From: Pedobacter sp. Hv1
Lineage (GTDB): Bacteria > Bacteroidota > Bacteroidia > Sphingobacteriales > Sphingobacteriaceae
Assembly (NCBI RefSeq): GCF_001412215.1
Contig: NZ_LLWP01000012.1
Location: forward strand, 1-64,000
Length of the DNA stretch: 64,000 nt
Direction: 5' to 3'
Shown: piece by piece, positions 1-9,174 of the stretch
Layout of the letters: every line of letters begins with the position of its first letter
How positions within the stretch are numbered: the first letter of the stretch is position 1
Translations under genes and position numbers: made by a program
Notes under the pieces: generated by a model
Databases searched by the model: none
What the model was told of the DNA's origin: nothing
What the model saw: only the letters and a program-made list of their open reading frames with translations

Positions 1-791
1 CAGCTAAGGAGTAATCCCACGGGAGCAGCGAATGATAAACGACAGTCGCTCCGGTCGGTGGATAGCTTTTCAAAACGGGTATCAGCCGATACCGTTCCGG
101 GCAAATCGTCTGTATCGGACAAGGTGTGCAGGCTCAACCTTTTGTTTCCGATACGGACTTCTTCCGTTCCGAGTGCGATGTCCTGCATTGGTGTTCCAGA
201 TTCCCTTGATAACGTGAGGTACTGTTCCAGTAATCCATGTGTATCTTCTGTTCCGATGATTTCATCTTCGGTCAGACGTTTCAGGGTTACAAAACCGCTA
301 TCGTTCACGATACGCTCAAACTGGGCGACCGCCTCCATAAAGCGGTGTATCGTTTCCTTGTTCCTGATTTCCTTTGGTATCAGCGTACCTTTACATAGCG
401 ATGAAAAATTACTTTGCATCCGCATTCTTTCCTTAGTGGTCTTGGTCAGGAACAAGTAACAGTAGTGATTTAAGAACGGTCGCTCATTGAAATGGCGTTG
501 ATAGGATTTTGCCAAAAAACTTTGGTTATCCTCTGCCAAATCGGGCGCATAGCTTTCTTTGATGTACCAATCCTGTTTGTGAATGACCGTAAAATCAGGC
601 AAGGTTTTGATAGCCTTGTGCCAGGCGGAGTGAATAGCTTCGTATTCCGCAGAAGCTACCGTGAACAATTCCGGCAAGCGTACTTCAAAGCAGGCGGTAA
701 TGTCCGCATCTTTGGATAAGATGCAGTTGTTCTCCACTGCCAACAAAGGGAACTTGTTTTCCAGTGTGGTGGTCTTTGCTACATTTCTCAT
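1..791 (-). CDS. traG: Conjugation ATPase TraG, N-terminal part (cut by window edge)
   Basis: About 263 codons of an open frame run off the left edge of the window. The protein begins MRNVAKTTTLENKFPLLAVE and matches what I know of the N-terminal region of CTnDOT-type TraG, the VirB4-like ATPase that powers assembly of the Bacteroidota conjugation machine. The Walker motifs would lie beyond the edge and cannot be seen. The start is ATG at 789-791. It overlaps the traF stop as ATGA, which indicates translational coupling and fixes the start. It is the third gene of a traE-traF-traG operon. The call rests on the recognisable N-terminus plus the gene order. Confidence 0.85.
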   Translation of the reverse strand, partial: MRNVAKTTTLENKFPLLAVENNCILSKDADITACFEVRLPELFTVASAEYEAIHSAWHKAIKTLPDFTVIHKQDWYIKESYAPDLAEDNQSFLAKSYQRHFNERPFLNHYCYLFLTKTTKERMRMQSNFSSLCKGTLIPKEIRNKETIHRFMEAVAQFERIVNDSGFVTLKRLTEDEIIGTEDTHGLLEQYLTLSRESGTPMQDIALGTEEVRIGNKRLSLHTLSDTDDLPGTVSADTRFEKLSTDRSDCRLSFAAPVGLLLS

Positions 792-1120
792 ACGGCATTC
801 TGTTTAGGTGTGAATTTTAAATAGCGGTGTACAGGCTTGCGGCAGATGATGTAGCGGGGATGCCTTTTATTGGCTCCAATTTTCATCAGCCCGTGTTCGC
901 CGTACTTCCTGTTCAGCGAAAAGGTCTGCCATACAATGAGCGAAGCACCGCCTGCCCCAAGAAAAAGGCAGATGTAGGAATTAACCCCGGCCATGTAAAG
1001 TATCATGACCAGGATAAGGGTTCCGAGCAGTCCGCCTGCAAAAATGAACAGGTATTGTGCTTTCAGCCCTTTAAATTCCACCGTTCTCCCAATGCCTTTG
1101 TTGATGTTATAATTACTCAT
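788..1120 (-). CDS. traF: Conjugative transfer protein TraF (DUF4133)
   Basis: Small inner-membrane protein of 110 aa with two adjacent hydrophobic helices (about residues 25-70) and a basic C-terminal tail. It resembles DUF4133/TraF of the CTnDOT transfer system, possibly the VirB3-like partner of TraG. The frame is open further upstream to 1183, but MSNYNINKGIG at 1120 is the family-typical start and leaves an 11-nt gap after traE. Its stop overlaps the traG start. Confidence 0.85.
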   Translation of the reverse strand: MSNYNINKGIGRTVEFKGLKAQYLFIFAGGLLGTLILVMILYMAGVNSYICLFLGAGGASLIVWQTFSLNRKYGEHGLMKIGANKRHPRYIICRKPVHRYLKFTPKQNAV

Positions 1121-1131
1121 AAGGCAACGGA

Positions 1132-1437
1132 TTAAAGGAAGAATGAACGCAGGATGGTAGCTGCAACAATTAAGAAGATACACGCACCAAACCAGGATGC
1201 TGCAGTCTTCGATGTGTCGGGGTCGCCCGAACTGAACTTGTTATAAACCTTAACGCCCCCTATCAAGCCCACGACCGCACCAATGGCGTAGATTAATTGG
1301 GTTGCGGGGTCGAAATAAGACGTTACCATTTGAGTAGCCTCGTTGATGCCAGCCGAACCGTTTCCCTGTGCGAACGCACCAATTCCTGACAGAATTGCCA
1401 CGGCTGCCAGCAAAACTTTTTTTCTCTGTTTTTCCAT
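1132..1437 (-). CDS. traE: Conjugative transfer protein TraE (DUF4134)
   Basis: A 101-aa protein with an N-terminal signal-like helix ending near AFAQG, a Gly/Ser-rich linker and two membrane helices with the segment IYAIGAVVGLIGGVKVYNKF. This is the DUF4134/TraE family of Bacteroidota ICEs, comparable in size and topology to VirB2-type pilin subunits (the pilin role is inference). It is the first gene of the traE-F-G operon. A copy of the shared ICE repeat element lies 90 nt upstream. In related elements traE directly follows traD; here the two are separated by a 12.5-kb defence operon on the other strand. Confidence 0.88.
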   Translation of the reverse strand: MEKQRKKVLLAAVAILSGIGAFAQGNGSAGINEATQMVTSYFDPATQLIYAIGAVVGLIGGVKVYNKFSSGDPDTSKTAASWFGACIFLIVAATILRSFFL

Positions 1438-1491
1438 AATTGAAACACATTAATTTGTTATTGTTATCCCGCACCTTGCGGACTTTCGGGA

Positions 1492-1553
1492 CAAAGGTGT
1501 TTCAGAAATCAGGGCGTTATAATAAAGTGGCAGTCAAAGGAATGATTTGGCAG
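1492..1553 (-). promoter_or_regulatory. Shared ICE repeat element, copy A, with -7-like box (upstream of traE)
   Basis: Read on the minus strand, 1527-1553 contains TGCCAAAT, CCTTTGA and a following GCCA in the same order and spacing as copies at 16596-16632, 43663-43700 and 51980-52006. Thirty bases nearer the gene is CACCTTTG (1492-1499), one mismatch from the Bacteroidota -7 box TAnnTTTG. I infer a control site or promoter-proximal operator for traE-F-G. No known protein is assigned to it. Confidence 0.6.
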
Positions 1554-1633
1554 TGAGTGGCTGAATTGCTGGATCTTCTTCATGAAATAGGGAAGATAAT
1601 TTTATTATTTGAAACTATCTACAAAGAAATATA

Positions 1634-1665
1634 TTTGTGTATTTAAATATTATCCTGTATATTTG
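1634..1665 (+). promoter_or_regulatory. Promoter of the defence operon
   Basis: TTTG at 1634-1637, a 20-nt spacer, then TATATTTG at 1658-1665. This matches the Bacteroidota -33/-7 consensus (TTTG, about 19-21 nt, TAnnTTTG). Transcription would start near 1672, about 25 nt before the first gene. A second TATATTTG at 1630-1637 overlaps the -33 element. Confidence 0.65.
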
Positions 1666-1696
1666 CTTAAATTTGAAACGGAATACAAAATTGAAA

Positions 1697-2248
1697 ATGC
1701 AATTAAAAGATATATCCCATTTGCAATTTGGCTTTTATGACAAGCCAAAAGAAAAAGGTGCAGTTATCTATCTTCAGGCTAAAAATTTTAATGATTTTGG
1801 GCTGTTTGATGGTAATGGAGATGGATGGGTTGAAATAACAGAAAAGTCCAAAAGCCATCTTTTAGAAGAGGGAGATGTTTTATTTGTGGGGAAAGGGATG
1901 CGAAATTTTGCTTGGAAATACAGTGTTGATACAGGAAAAGCAATTGCTTCCTCTATCTTTTTTGTTATCAAGCCGAAGTCTGATCTTGTTGATTCAGACT
2001 ATTTGGTTACGATTTTTAATTCGACTAAGTATCAATCATTTTTTCAGTCCCTTGGTGCAGGTAGCTCTATTCCTTCTATTCGTAAAAATGAACTCGAAGC
2101 AGTAGAAATCCCTCTTCCTCCATTAGAAGTTCAAAAAAAGATAGCCAAGCTAAGTGATTTGCATCGAGCAGAATTAGCTTTGACAGGAAGGTTGATAGAC
2201 GAAAAAAATAAATTATTTCAAGCAGTAATAAATGATATTTTAAAATAA
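1697..2248 (+). CDS. Half-size type I specificity subunit (single-TRD HsdS)
   Basis: A 183-aa protein with one target-recognition domain followed by the HsdS conserved segment (IPLPPLEVQKKIAKLSDL) and a short coiled-coil arm. A complete HsdS has two such units and about 400 residues; this is half of one. The ATG at 1697 is preferred over an upstream alternative-start extension because it lies just after the promoter. The stop is one base from hsdM. Half-HsdS proteins can dimerise to make a working specificity subunit, so it may give the methylase a second target sequence beside the full hsdS at 3778. The absence of a frameshifted second half argues against simple decay. Confidence 0.8.
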   Translation: MQLKDISHLQFGFYDKPKEKGAVIYLQAKNFNDFGLFDGNGDGWVEITEKSKSHLLEEGDVLFVGKGMRNFAWKYSVDTGKAIASSIFFVIKPKSDLVDSDYLVTIFNSTKYQSFFQSLGAGSSIPSIRKNELEAVEIPLPPLEVQKKIAKLSDLHRAELALTGRLIDEKNKLFQAVINDILK

Positions 2249-2249
2249 A

Positions 2250-3776
2250 ATGGAAAAGAAGCTCACTCAAAAAGAGATTAACAATATAGTATGGAAAGCC
2301 TGTGATTCATTCAGAGGAGTGTTAAGTAGCGGACAGTATAAAGATTATGTGCTGACGATGCTTTTTGTAAAGTATGTTTCTGATGTATGGAAAGACAAGA
2401 AAGCATTTTACACCGAAAAGTACAAAGGTGATAATGTGCGTATAGAACGGGCTTTGGCAAATGAACGATTTAAGCTTCCTGAAAATGCAACTTTCGATTA
2501 TTTATTTGAAAATCGTAATGATGTACAATTAGGTGATTTAATCGACCGTGTTCTGGAACAAATTGAAGATTCCAACCGCTTGAAATTAGCAGGTGTTTTC
2601 AGAAATATTACGTTCAATTCAGAATCAAATCTTGGGCAAACAAAAGACCGTAACAGAAGACTGAAAAATTTGCTTGTCGATTTTTCTGAAATGGATTTAC
2701 AGCCTTCGCATTTGGAAGGTAATGATGTGATCGGTGATTCTTATGAGTACCTGATTTCAATGTTTGCGGGTGATGAAGGAAAAAAATCAGGAGAATTTTA
2801 TACCCCAAGTGAGGTTTCTACCCTATTAGCGAAGCTCCTTACTCCTGAAGCGGGTAATAGATTAAATGACCCAACCTGCGGTTCGGGCTCCTTATTGATT
2901 AAGCTATCCAAAGAAGTAGGATCCGGAAACTTTTCTTTATATGGACAGGAAGTAAACGGAAGCACTTGGGCTTTAGCTCGTATGAATATGTTTCTGCACG
3001 AGATTGATAACGCTACCATTGAATGGGGAGACACCATAAATAACCCACGCCTTTTGGAAGGTGATCAATTAATGAAGTTTCATATTGTGGCTGCAAATCC
3101 ACCTTTTTCATTAGATAAATGGGGAGCGGAAAATGCGGTCGCTGATCAATACAATCGTTTCCATCGAGGTGTTCCTCCAAAAAGCAAAGGTGATTACGCC
3201 TTTATTAGTCATATGATTGAAACCACTTATGAAGATATTGGTCGTGTTGGTGTGATTATGCCGCATGGTGTATTGTTTAGGGGAAGCAGCGAAGGTAAAA
3301 TCCGTCAGCAGTTGATTGAAGAAAATTTATTAGAAGCTGTCATTGGTTTACCTGCCAACTTATTTTTCGGGACTGGTATTCCAGCTGTTATTCTGATTTT
3401 CAACAAAGCAAAGGAATCCAATAAAGATGTTTTGTTCATTGATGCGAGCAAAGGTTTTGAAACAGGTAAAAATCAAAACAAACTGAGAGATATAGATATA
3501 AAACACATTGTTGAAACATACAAAGCTTTTAAAATCAGTGTTCCTCTTGCTACTGATAAAGGTAGTGTAATTGAAGACAAATATGCTTATCGAGCGCCCT
3601 TGAGCGAAATTAAAGAGAACGATTTTAATCTGAATATCCCTCGCTATGTGGATACGTTTGAAGAAGAGGAAGAGGTGGATATTAAAGCGGTACAATCAGA
3701 GATTAATACACTAAAGCAACAGATTGATGATGTGGAAGCAGAAATGGCTAACTATTTAAAAGATCTGGGATACTAG
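2250..3776 (+). CDS. hsdM: Type I restriction-modification DNA methyltransferase HsdM
   Basis: 508 aa, normal for HsdM. The N-terminal HsdM_N helical domain (about 1-150) is followed by an N6-adenine methyltransferase domain. The SAM-binding motif DPTCGSGS is at residues 207-214 and the catalytic motif IV NPPF at 283-286. A charged coiled tail follows (EEEEEVDIKAVQSEINTLKQ). With two HsdS subunits it would methylate adenines in a bipartite target and protect host DNA. It lies 1 nt after the half-hsdS and 1 nt before hsdS, so the three are co-translated. Confidence 0.97.
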   Translation: MEKKLTQKEINNIVWKACDSFRGVLSSGQYKDYVLTMLFVKYVSDVWKDKKAFYTEKYKGDNVRIERALANERFKLPENATFDYLFENRNDVQLGDLIDRVLEQIEDSNRLKLAGVFRNITFNSESNLGQTKDRNRRLKNLLVDFSEMDLQPSHLEGNDVIGDSYEYLISMFAGDEGKKSGEFYTPSEVSTLLAKLLTPEAGNRLNDPTCGSGSLLIKLSKEVGSGNFSLYGQEVNGSTWALARMNMFLHEIDNATIEWGDTINNPRLLEGDQLMKFHIVAANPPFSLDKWGAENAVADQYNRFHRGVPPKSKGDYAFISHMIETTYEDIGRVGVIMPHGVLFRGSSEGKIRQQLIEENLLEAVIGLPANLFFGTGIPAVILIFNKAKESNKDVLFIDASKGFETGKNQNKLRDIDIKHIVETYKAFKISVPLATDKGSVIEDKYAYRAPLSEIKENDFNLNIPRYVDTFEEEEEVDIKAVQSEINTLKQQIDDVEAEMANYLKDLGY

Positions 3777-3777
3777 T

Positions 3778-4944
3778 ATGGATAAAAAGACTGGATATAA
3801 GAAAACACCATTAGGAACAGTTCCCTCTAATTGGAATATCGTTGAAATACTTGAGGTTCTAGAATATGAACAGCCGAGCAAATATTTAACGAATAATATC
3901 AACAAGGTAAACAACTTGAACAACATGCCTGTATTAACAGCTAATAAAGCTTTTGTTTTAGGTTATACCGAAGATCAGGATGGTATATATAACCCTGATA
4001 ATCCTGTAATAATTTTTGACGATTTTACTACTGCTAGCAGGTATATTGACTTTCGCTTTAAAATTAAATCTTCAGCCATAAAAATTTTAACAGCAAAGGC
4101 GGGTAACGACACAAAGTTCTTATATGAGAGACTTCAGCTAGTAAAGATTAATACTGAAGATCATAAAAGACGGTGGATTTCAGAATTTCAAGAAATAGCT
4201 ATAGCGTTGCCGCCAATTAACGAGCAAAATGAAATTGCAAAACTTTCATTTACTTGGGATAGGTCAATTAGATATAATGAGCAATTACTTGAAAATTTTA
4301 TAAATCGCAGACGTGCTCTTGTTTTAAAATTGACTTCTGACATCGGAATGAACGTAGTTTTAACACCGCTTGCAAAAGGAGTTATTAAAGTTAAAACAGG
4401 TTTTATTCCTGAGAAAGAAATTTTTTATCAAGAAATTGGTATAAGATCTCATGCTAAAGGCATTTTTCATAAAGAACCAGTAACAGGAAAAAGTTTAGGT
4501 AACAAATCCGTGTTTTGGATAGAACCCGATTGCTTTGTTGTAAATATTGTTTTTGCATGGGAGCAAGCAATAGCAAAGACAACGGAAGCAGAGAGAGGAA
4601 TGATAGCTTCACATCGTTTTCCTATGTACAAACCTAAAGAAGGGGTTTTAGATCTGGATTACCTGTTGTACTTTTTTAAATCAGCAAAAGGGAAAAACTT
4701 ATTAGAGTTGGCTTCTCCCGGTGGTGCAGGGCGAAACAAGACGTTAGGGCAATCTGAATTCCTAAAACTCAAAATACCCGTACCTCCAATTGAGGAGCAG
4801 AAGGAAATTGTTCGGTTACTAAATACAGCAGATAAGGAAATCGAACTACAAAAGAAGAAAATAGAAGCGATTAAACAACAGAAAAAAGGTTTGATGCAAC
4901 AATTATTAACCGGGAAAAAGAGATTGAAAATAAATACTATTTAA
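3778..4944 (+). CDS. hsdS: Type I specificity subunit HsdS (two TRDs)
   Basis: 388 aa with two target-recognition domains, each followed by a conserved region. The first ends in ALPPINEQNEIAKLSFTWDR and the second in VPPIEEQKEIVRLLNTADKE, followed by the usual C-terminal coiled coil and basic end (QQLLTGKKRLKI). It determines the DNA sequence recognised by the HsdM2S and HsdR2M2S complexes. It is tightly spaced after hsdM. hsdR does not follow directly; four unrelated defence genes intervene. Confidence 0.95.
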   Translation: MDKKTGYKKTPLGTVPSNWNIVEILEVLEYEQPSKYLTNNINKVNNLNNMPVLTANKAFVLGYTEDQDGIYNPDNPVIIFDDFTTASRYIDFRFKIKSSAIKILTAKAGNDTKFLYERLQLVKINTEDHKRRWISEFQEIAIALPPINEQNEIAKLSFTWDRSIRYNEQLLENFINRRRALVLKLTSDIGMNVVLTPLAKGVIKVKTGFIPEKEIFYQEIGIRSHAKGIFHKEPVTGKSLGNKSVFWIEPDCFVVNIVFAWEQAIAKTTEAERGMIASHRFPMYKPKEGVLDLDYLLYFFKSAKGKNLLELASPGGAGRNKTLGQSEFLKLKIPVPPIEEQKEIVRLLNTADKEIELQKKKIEAIKQQKKGLMQQLLTGKKRLKINTI

Positions 4945-4947
4945 CGC

Positions 4948-6246
4948 ATGAATACATCTGAAACCTTTAAGGAGTTCCTCTCAAATATCAAAATAAGCGA
5001 TGATAAGGCTGATACAATTTCTTATCGCTATGGGCGTATTACAAAATCTTTGAACACAGAATTTCGCAACACAGATTCTAAAACTGCAAATAGCTTGCAA
5101 GTTGGTTCTTATGGAAGGTATACGGGAATTAATGGGATTTCAGATTTAGACATGCTATATATTATGCCTGCATCAAAATGGGCAGATTATAACAAGTCCG
5201 GAGGACAAAGTAAATTATTACAAGATACTAAAACTGCAATTTCAAATACCTACTCTTCTTCTGATATTAAGGTGGATAGATGTGTAGTTACGGTAAATTT
5301 TACAGATTCCCATATCGATGTACAGCCAGTTTTTGAATTAGACGATCAAGACTACAAATATCCAGATACTTATGCTGATGGCACTTGGAAAATTACAAAG
5401 CCAAGAAAGGAAATGGATGCCATGGTCGAGTTTGTAGCCAATAAAAATCGAAACCTTAGAAGACTCTGTAAGATGGCCAGATCATGGAAAAATAAGCATG
5501 GGGTTTGTATGGGTGGGCTTTTGATAGACACGCTTGCTTATAATTTTTTAAAATCAACTACTTGTTATGACGAAAAGAGTTTTGCATATTATGATGAAAT
5601 GTGTAGAGATTTTTTCAAACATTTATATGACCAGCCCAAGGATCAAAATGAATATGGTGCTTTAGGAAGCAAGCAGCGAGTGAAAGTTAAAAAGTCTTTT
5701 AAGAGGAAGGCAAAGAAGGCGTATGATCTAGCTGAAGAAGCGATTGATGCTGCTTCTGATAAAACGAAACATAATAAATGGAGGGATATTTTTGGAAATG
5801 ATTTCCCGAAATATGTAAACGAAGAAAAAGAAGCCGCATCACTTAATTCCAGCTATAGAAACACCGAGGAATTTATTGAATCAAAATACCCTATTGATAT
5901 TAGATACGATTTAAAAATAGATTGTGAAGTGAAGCAAAATGGTTATAGAGATGGTTTATTACGTGAATTTCTGTTAAAGAAAATTAGATTGATGCCGAAT
6001 AAATCTTTAAGGTTTTATATTGAGAGAATAGATGTGCCTGCTCCTTATGTAATCAAATGGAAAGTTACTAACCGCGGAGAACAAGCAGTCAAGAGAAACT
6101 GCATTAGAGGACAAATAATTGATTTAAACTCTAGTGAGAAGACTGAAACTACAAGTTTTAAAGGTAGTCATTTTGTAGAATGTTATATCATTAAAGATAA
6201 TATAGTAGTTGCCAGAGATTTAATTGATGTACCTATTTCTGAATAG
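4948..6246 (+). CDS. CBASS cyclic-nucleotide synthase (CD-NTase, SMODS + AGS-C)
   Basis: 432 aa. The nucleotidyltransferase core has GSYGRYTG at residues 53-60, the metal-binding pair D66 and D68 (ISDLDML) and the third acidic residue D124 (HIDVQPV), so all catalytic positions are present. The C-terminal part (about 365-430; WKVTNRGEQA, CIRGQI, HFVECYI) is the AGS-C sensor domain typical of this SMODS group. On infection such enzymes make cyclic di- or trinucleotides that switch on a neighbouring effector, here the SLATT membrane protein 15 nt downstream. The gene starts 3 nt after hsdS inside the type I RM operon. The nucleotide product cannot be told from sequence. Confidence 0.93.
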   Translation: MNTSETFKEFLSNIKISDDKADTISYRYGRITKSLNTEFRNTDSKTANSLQVGSYGRYTGINGISDLDMLYIMPASKWADYNKSGGQSKLLQDTKTAISNTYSSSDIKVDRCVVTVNFTDSHIDVQPVFELDDQDYKYPDTYADGTWKITKPRKEMDAMVEFVANKNRNLRRLCKMARSWKNKHGVCMGGLLIDTLAYNFLKSTTCYDEKSFAYYDEMCRDFFKHLYDQPKDQNEYGALGSKQRVKVKKSFKRKAKKAYDLAEEAIDAASDKTKHNKWRDIFGNDFPKYVNEEKEAASLNSSYRNTEEFIESKYPIDIRYDLKIDCEVKQNGYRDGLLREFLLKKIRLMPNKSLRFYIERIDVPAPYVIKWKVTNRGEQAVKRNCIRGQIIDLNSSEKTETTSFKGSHFVECYIIKDNIVVARDLIDVPISE

Positions 6247-6261
6247 TTTAAAAATATAGAT

Positions 6262-6816
6262 ATGAGTGAGCAAAAAAACTTATTAGAGTCTCAAATTCGA
6301 GAAATTTATGGAAGAGTTGTTTATACACACAAAACCCATGAAAAATGTGCCGATGTTCTTAAGGAAAGAAGTGATTGCTTAAAATTTGCTGAAATTTTCT
6401 TATCGGCAGCAACTACTACCAGTATTTTAGTTGTAGTGCTCGGTGAAGGGAAAGCATTTCAATTTATCGCTGCACTTTGCTCAACAATATTACTTGGAAT
6501 AACACTTTATTCCAAAGATTTCAATTTATTGGCGATAGCAGAAAAACATAAACAGGCAGCTTTAAATATTCTAGAAATAAGAGAAAAGCTACTTTCATTA
6601 CTTGTCGATATTAGGATTGGAAATAAAGCAATAGAACATCTTCAGCAGACCAGAGACGAATTGAACGAAGAACTTATCAATACATATCGAGGTGCTCCTA
6701 AAACAATTAATAAGGCTTATCAAATTGCTTCCAAAGCACTTCAACAAAATGAGGAGTTTACATTTTCAGATGCAGAAATCGATAAGTTTTTACCAGAAAG
6801 CTTGAGAAAGAATTAG
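6262..6816 (+). CDS. SLATT-domain two-TM effector of CBASS
   Basis: 184 aa. Two adjacent transmembrane helices (about residues 42-60 and 65-84) are flanked by long helical, charged regions (ILEIREKLLSLLVDIRIGNK, then HLQQTRDELNEELINTYRGA). This is the SLATT pattern (SMODS- and SLOG-associating 2TM effector). In known CBASS logic it would open or damage the inner membrane when bound by the second messenger from the preceding synthase, stopping phage by killing the cell. The pair forms a minimal two-gene CBASS without ancillary Cap2/Cap3 genes. A 72-nt gap follows. Confidence 0.88.
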   Translation: MSEQKNLLESQIREIYGRVVYTHKTHEKCADVLKERSDCLKFAEIFLSAATTTSILVVVLGEGKAFQFIAALCSTILLGITLYSKDFNLLAIAEKHKQAALNILEIREKLLSLLVDIRIGNKAIEHLQQTRDELNEELINTYRGAPKTINKAYQIASKALQQNEEFTFSDAEIDKFLPESLRKN

Positions 6817-6888
6817 AATTATAGTTTATCAATTGATTGAAATAGATCAGGCACATCAACCCTTAACCAATAAAACTTTAAAAAGAAT

Positions 6889-9174
6889 ATGCAGCTTAAT
6901 TACTTTCCAATAAATATTGAGTTTGAAAAATATCAAATCAATACTGAATTATATAGCGATGAACGTCTTACTGAATTAAGAGGTTTGTACAATGCTACGC
7001 ATTCTTTTTTTAGAAACGGTGATTCTATATACATTTCCAACAAGGACAGTGATGACAGCACTCCAATTGGTATATTAACAGAACGAAGTACATATAGTGA
7101 TCATCAGATCACAGCCTCATTGATAAAGCATATCTTTTTCAGAACTTTCAAAGACCGTTTCCCAAGATACACTCCCGTAGATTTTTATCCTTTCCGTTTC
7201 TTTTCGGGTAAAGACGATATCATTAAAAATGCCTTGCCAGATAGTTTAAAAGACAGGATAGGTTATAAAAAGCTCATTGAAGTGCAATTGCGTTTGACCG
7301 AGATCAATGGAAAAAAACGTTTCGGTTTCTTGGTCAATATCAAACGTAACTGGATTTTTGACATTAGTTGTGCTGAGTTACATTCAGAAGGATTTGAATT
7401 GATTGGTCTTGATGTATTGCATGCAGAAACCTTGCCTGGATTAACGAATATTCTCGCTCCCAATGAAGAATTTGTTGGAGTTCTAAAAGAAGTAATAGGA
7501 AACAAAGCAAAAGTTGAAACCAATGAAGGTTTGAAAGAATTTGAATTAAGTGAATTGCTAATTCGAAAAACAAAATTCAACATGGGGAAGTACCTGAGTT
7601 TTGCCACATCACCAGATAAAAGTGATGAAATATTGAACATCATTGAGGGTAAACGATCTGATATCTACAATCCCAAAAATCTCTATACCGAAATTAGTAA
7701 AATAGCAGAACACTTATTTAGTGAAAACGGAAAACTGGTTTTATTCCAGAATAAAGAAAGTTTTTGTTTTACGGTAGATAGCAAACCGATCTCTGTTTCA
7801 AATACGATGGAACTAAAAAATCCTACGTTTATTTTTGACCATGCTGTTACAAAGACCAATAATTATAACCCAGATGCAGGTCTGTCTAATTATGGCCCTT
7901 ATGACAGCAATACATTTGATATCAAATCACCAAACATCCTTTCTATCTGTAACAAGAATACCCGTGGCAATTTCACAAAGTTCCTTTATAGTCTTAAAGA
8001 TGGTATTCCGCAATCCAGATATTTCCAAAAAGGACTGCAAAAGAAATACGATTTGCAAGATATAGTATTTAACATTAAGGAAATTCAGGATTATACTATA
8101 AATGAATATCTAAATGCAATTAGAAGTGATGATGAAAGTAAACCAGATTTAGCTATTATTGAAATCCCAGCAGCATTTAAAAGATATGATGACCGAAATA
8201 ATCCATATTATGCTATAAAAGCAAAATTACTTGCTCTTGAAATTCCGGTTCAATATGTTACTGCAGAGGTAGTAAAAAGCCATAATGAATACATTTTAAA
8301 TTCACTTGCATTGCAAATTTATGCAAAGCTTGGCGGTATTCCTTGGGTTTTGCCTTCGCAGCGTTCGGTCGATAGAGAAATAGTAATTGGTATTGGGCAT
8401 AGTTGGCTCAGGAAAAATCAATACGCAGGATCCGAACAAAACAGAGTGGTTGGTATCACAACCTTTCTTTCGGGAGATGGTCAGTATCTATTATCAGATA
8501 AAGTAAAAGATGTAGCTTTTGAAAATTACTTTTCGGAGTTGCTTAAAAGCCTAAAAAATTCCATCGAAAGGCTATCATCAGAATATGGTTGGGCAGAAGG
8601 TGATACTGTACGTCTAATTTTTCACATATTCAAACCTATCAAAAACACAGAGTTCGATGTAATCAGTCAACTGGTCAAAGAAATTAATCAGTATAAGATA
8701 AAATTTGCTTTTGTTACAATTAGCCAATCGCACCCAAATATGATTTTTGACACCACTCAGCAGGGTGTACAGAAGTATGGTAACAGCAATGTTATCGGTG
8801 CGTTTATCCCCAGCCGAGCAAGTAATGTTTTTTTGGATTCAGAAACTTGTATTGTTCAAATGTTGGGACCGAATGAATTGAAAACATCTAGGCAAGGGAT
8901 GAGCAAGCCCATTCAAATTAAAATACGCACCCCACAAGGCAATTATGACAATAATGGATTGAATGATTTGATATTTCATGATTTGAGTTATATCACACAG
9001 CAAATATTCTCATTCACTTACCTGTCTTGGCGTAGTTTTTTACCAGGAGAAGAACCCGCAACAATGAAGTATTCCAACCTTATTTCACGCTTGCTCGGCA
9101 AAATGAGAAGTGTTCCTGGCTGGGATGCGGATAGCTTAAACTATGGATTAAAAAGAAAGAAATGGTTCCTTTAG
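6889..9174 (+). CDS. Long prokaryotic Argonaute with degenerate PIWI site
   Basis: 761 aa. The C-terminal half is a PIWI domain: the signature YAKLGGIPWVL ends near residue 487, and the strand that normally carries the first catalytic Asp reads VIGIGHS (501-505), with Gly where Asp is expected. The strand that normally contains RDG instead reads HIFKPIKNTEFD (H579), like inactive pAgos. The C-terminal helices (SWRSFLPGEEPATMKYSNLI) are preserved. A MID-like region precedes (about 400-480), and the N-terminal 400 residues fit N/PAZ-like parts. It probably binds guide and target nucleic acid without cutting and signals through a partner. The next gene overlaps its end by 13 nt and encodes a membrane protein, as in long-B pAgo/TM-effector systems. 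Exact clade is uncertain. Confidence 0.85.
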   Translation: MQLNYFPINIEFEKYQINTELYSDERLTELRGLYNATHSFFRNGDSIYISNKDSDDSTPIGILTERSTYSDHQITASLIKHIFFRTFKDRFPRYTPVDFYPFRFFSGKDDIIKNALPDSLKDRIGYKKLIEVQLRLTEINGKKRFGFLVNIKRNWIFDISCAELHSEGFELIGLDVLHAETLPGLTNILAPNEEFVGVLKEVIGNKAKVETNEGLKEFELSELLIRKTKFNMGKYLSFATSPDKSDEILNIIEGKRSDIYNPKNLYTEISKIAEHLFSENGKLVLFQNKESFCFTVDSKPISVSNTMELKNPTFIFDHAVTKTNNYNPDAGLSNYGPYDSNTFDIKSPNILSICNKNTRGNFTKFLYSLKDGIPQSRYFQKGLQKKYDLQDIVFNIKEIQDYTINEYLNAIRSDDESKPDLAIIEIPAAFKRYDDRNNPYYAIKAKLLALEIPVQYVTAEVVKSHNEYILNSLALQIYAKLGGIPWVLPSQRSVDREIVIGIGHSWLRKNQYAGSEQNRVVGITTFLSGDGQYLLSDKVKDVAFENYFSELLKSLKNSIERLSSEYGWAEGDTVRLIFHIFKPIKNTEFDVISQLVKEINQYKIKFAFVTISQSHPNMIFDTTQQGVQKYGNSNVIGAFIPSRASNVFLDSETCIVQMLGPNELKTSRQGMSKPIQIKIRTPQGNYDNNGLNDLIFHDLSYITQQIFSFTYLSWRSFLPGEEPATMKYSNLISRLLGKMRSVPGWDADSLNYGLKRKKWFL

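Noticed and set aside
58..719. Open frames on the plus strand at the left end.
   Set aside because: They are opposite-strand shadows of traG, whose minus-strand frame is continuous and has family features.
1657..1666. GTATATTTGC, matching the CTnDOT attachment core GTAnnTTTGC; similar words at 43730-43739 and 53965-53974.
   Set aside because: Each coincides with a TAnnTTTG promoter box, and near-matches also occur at the ilv and rpsP promoters. The word cannot mark attachment sites here without other evidence.
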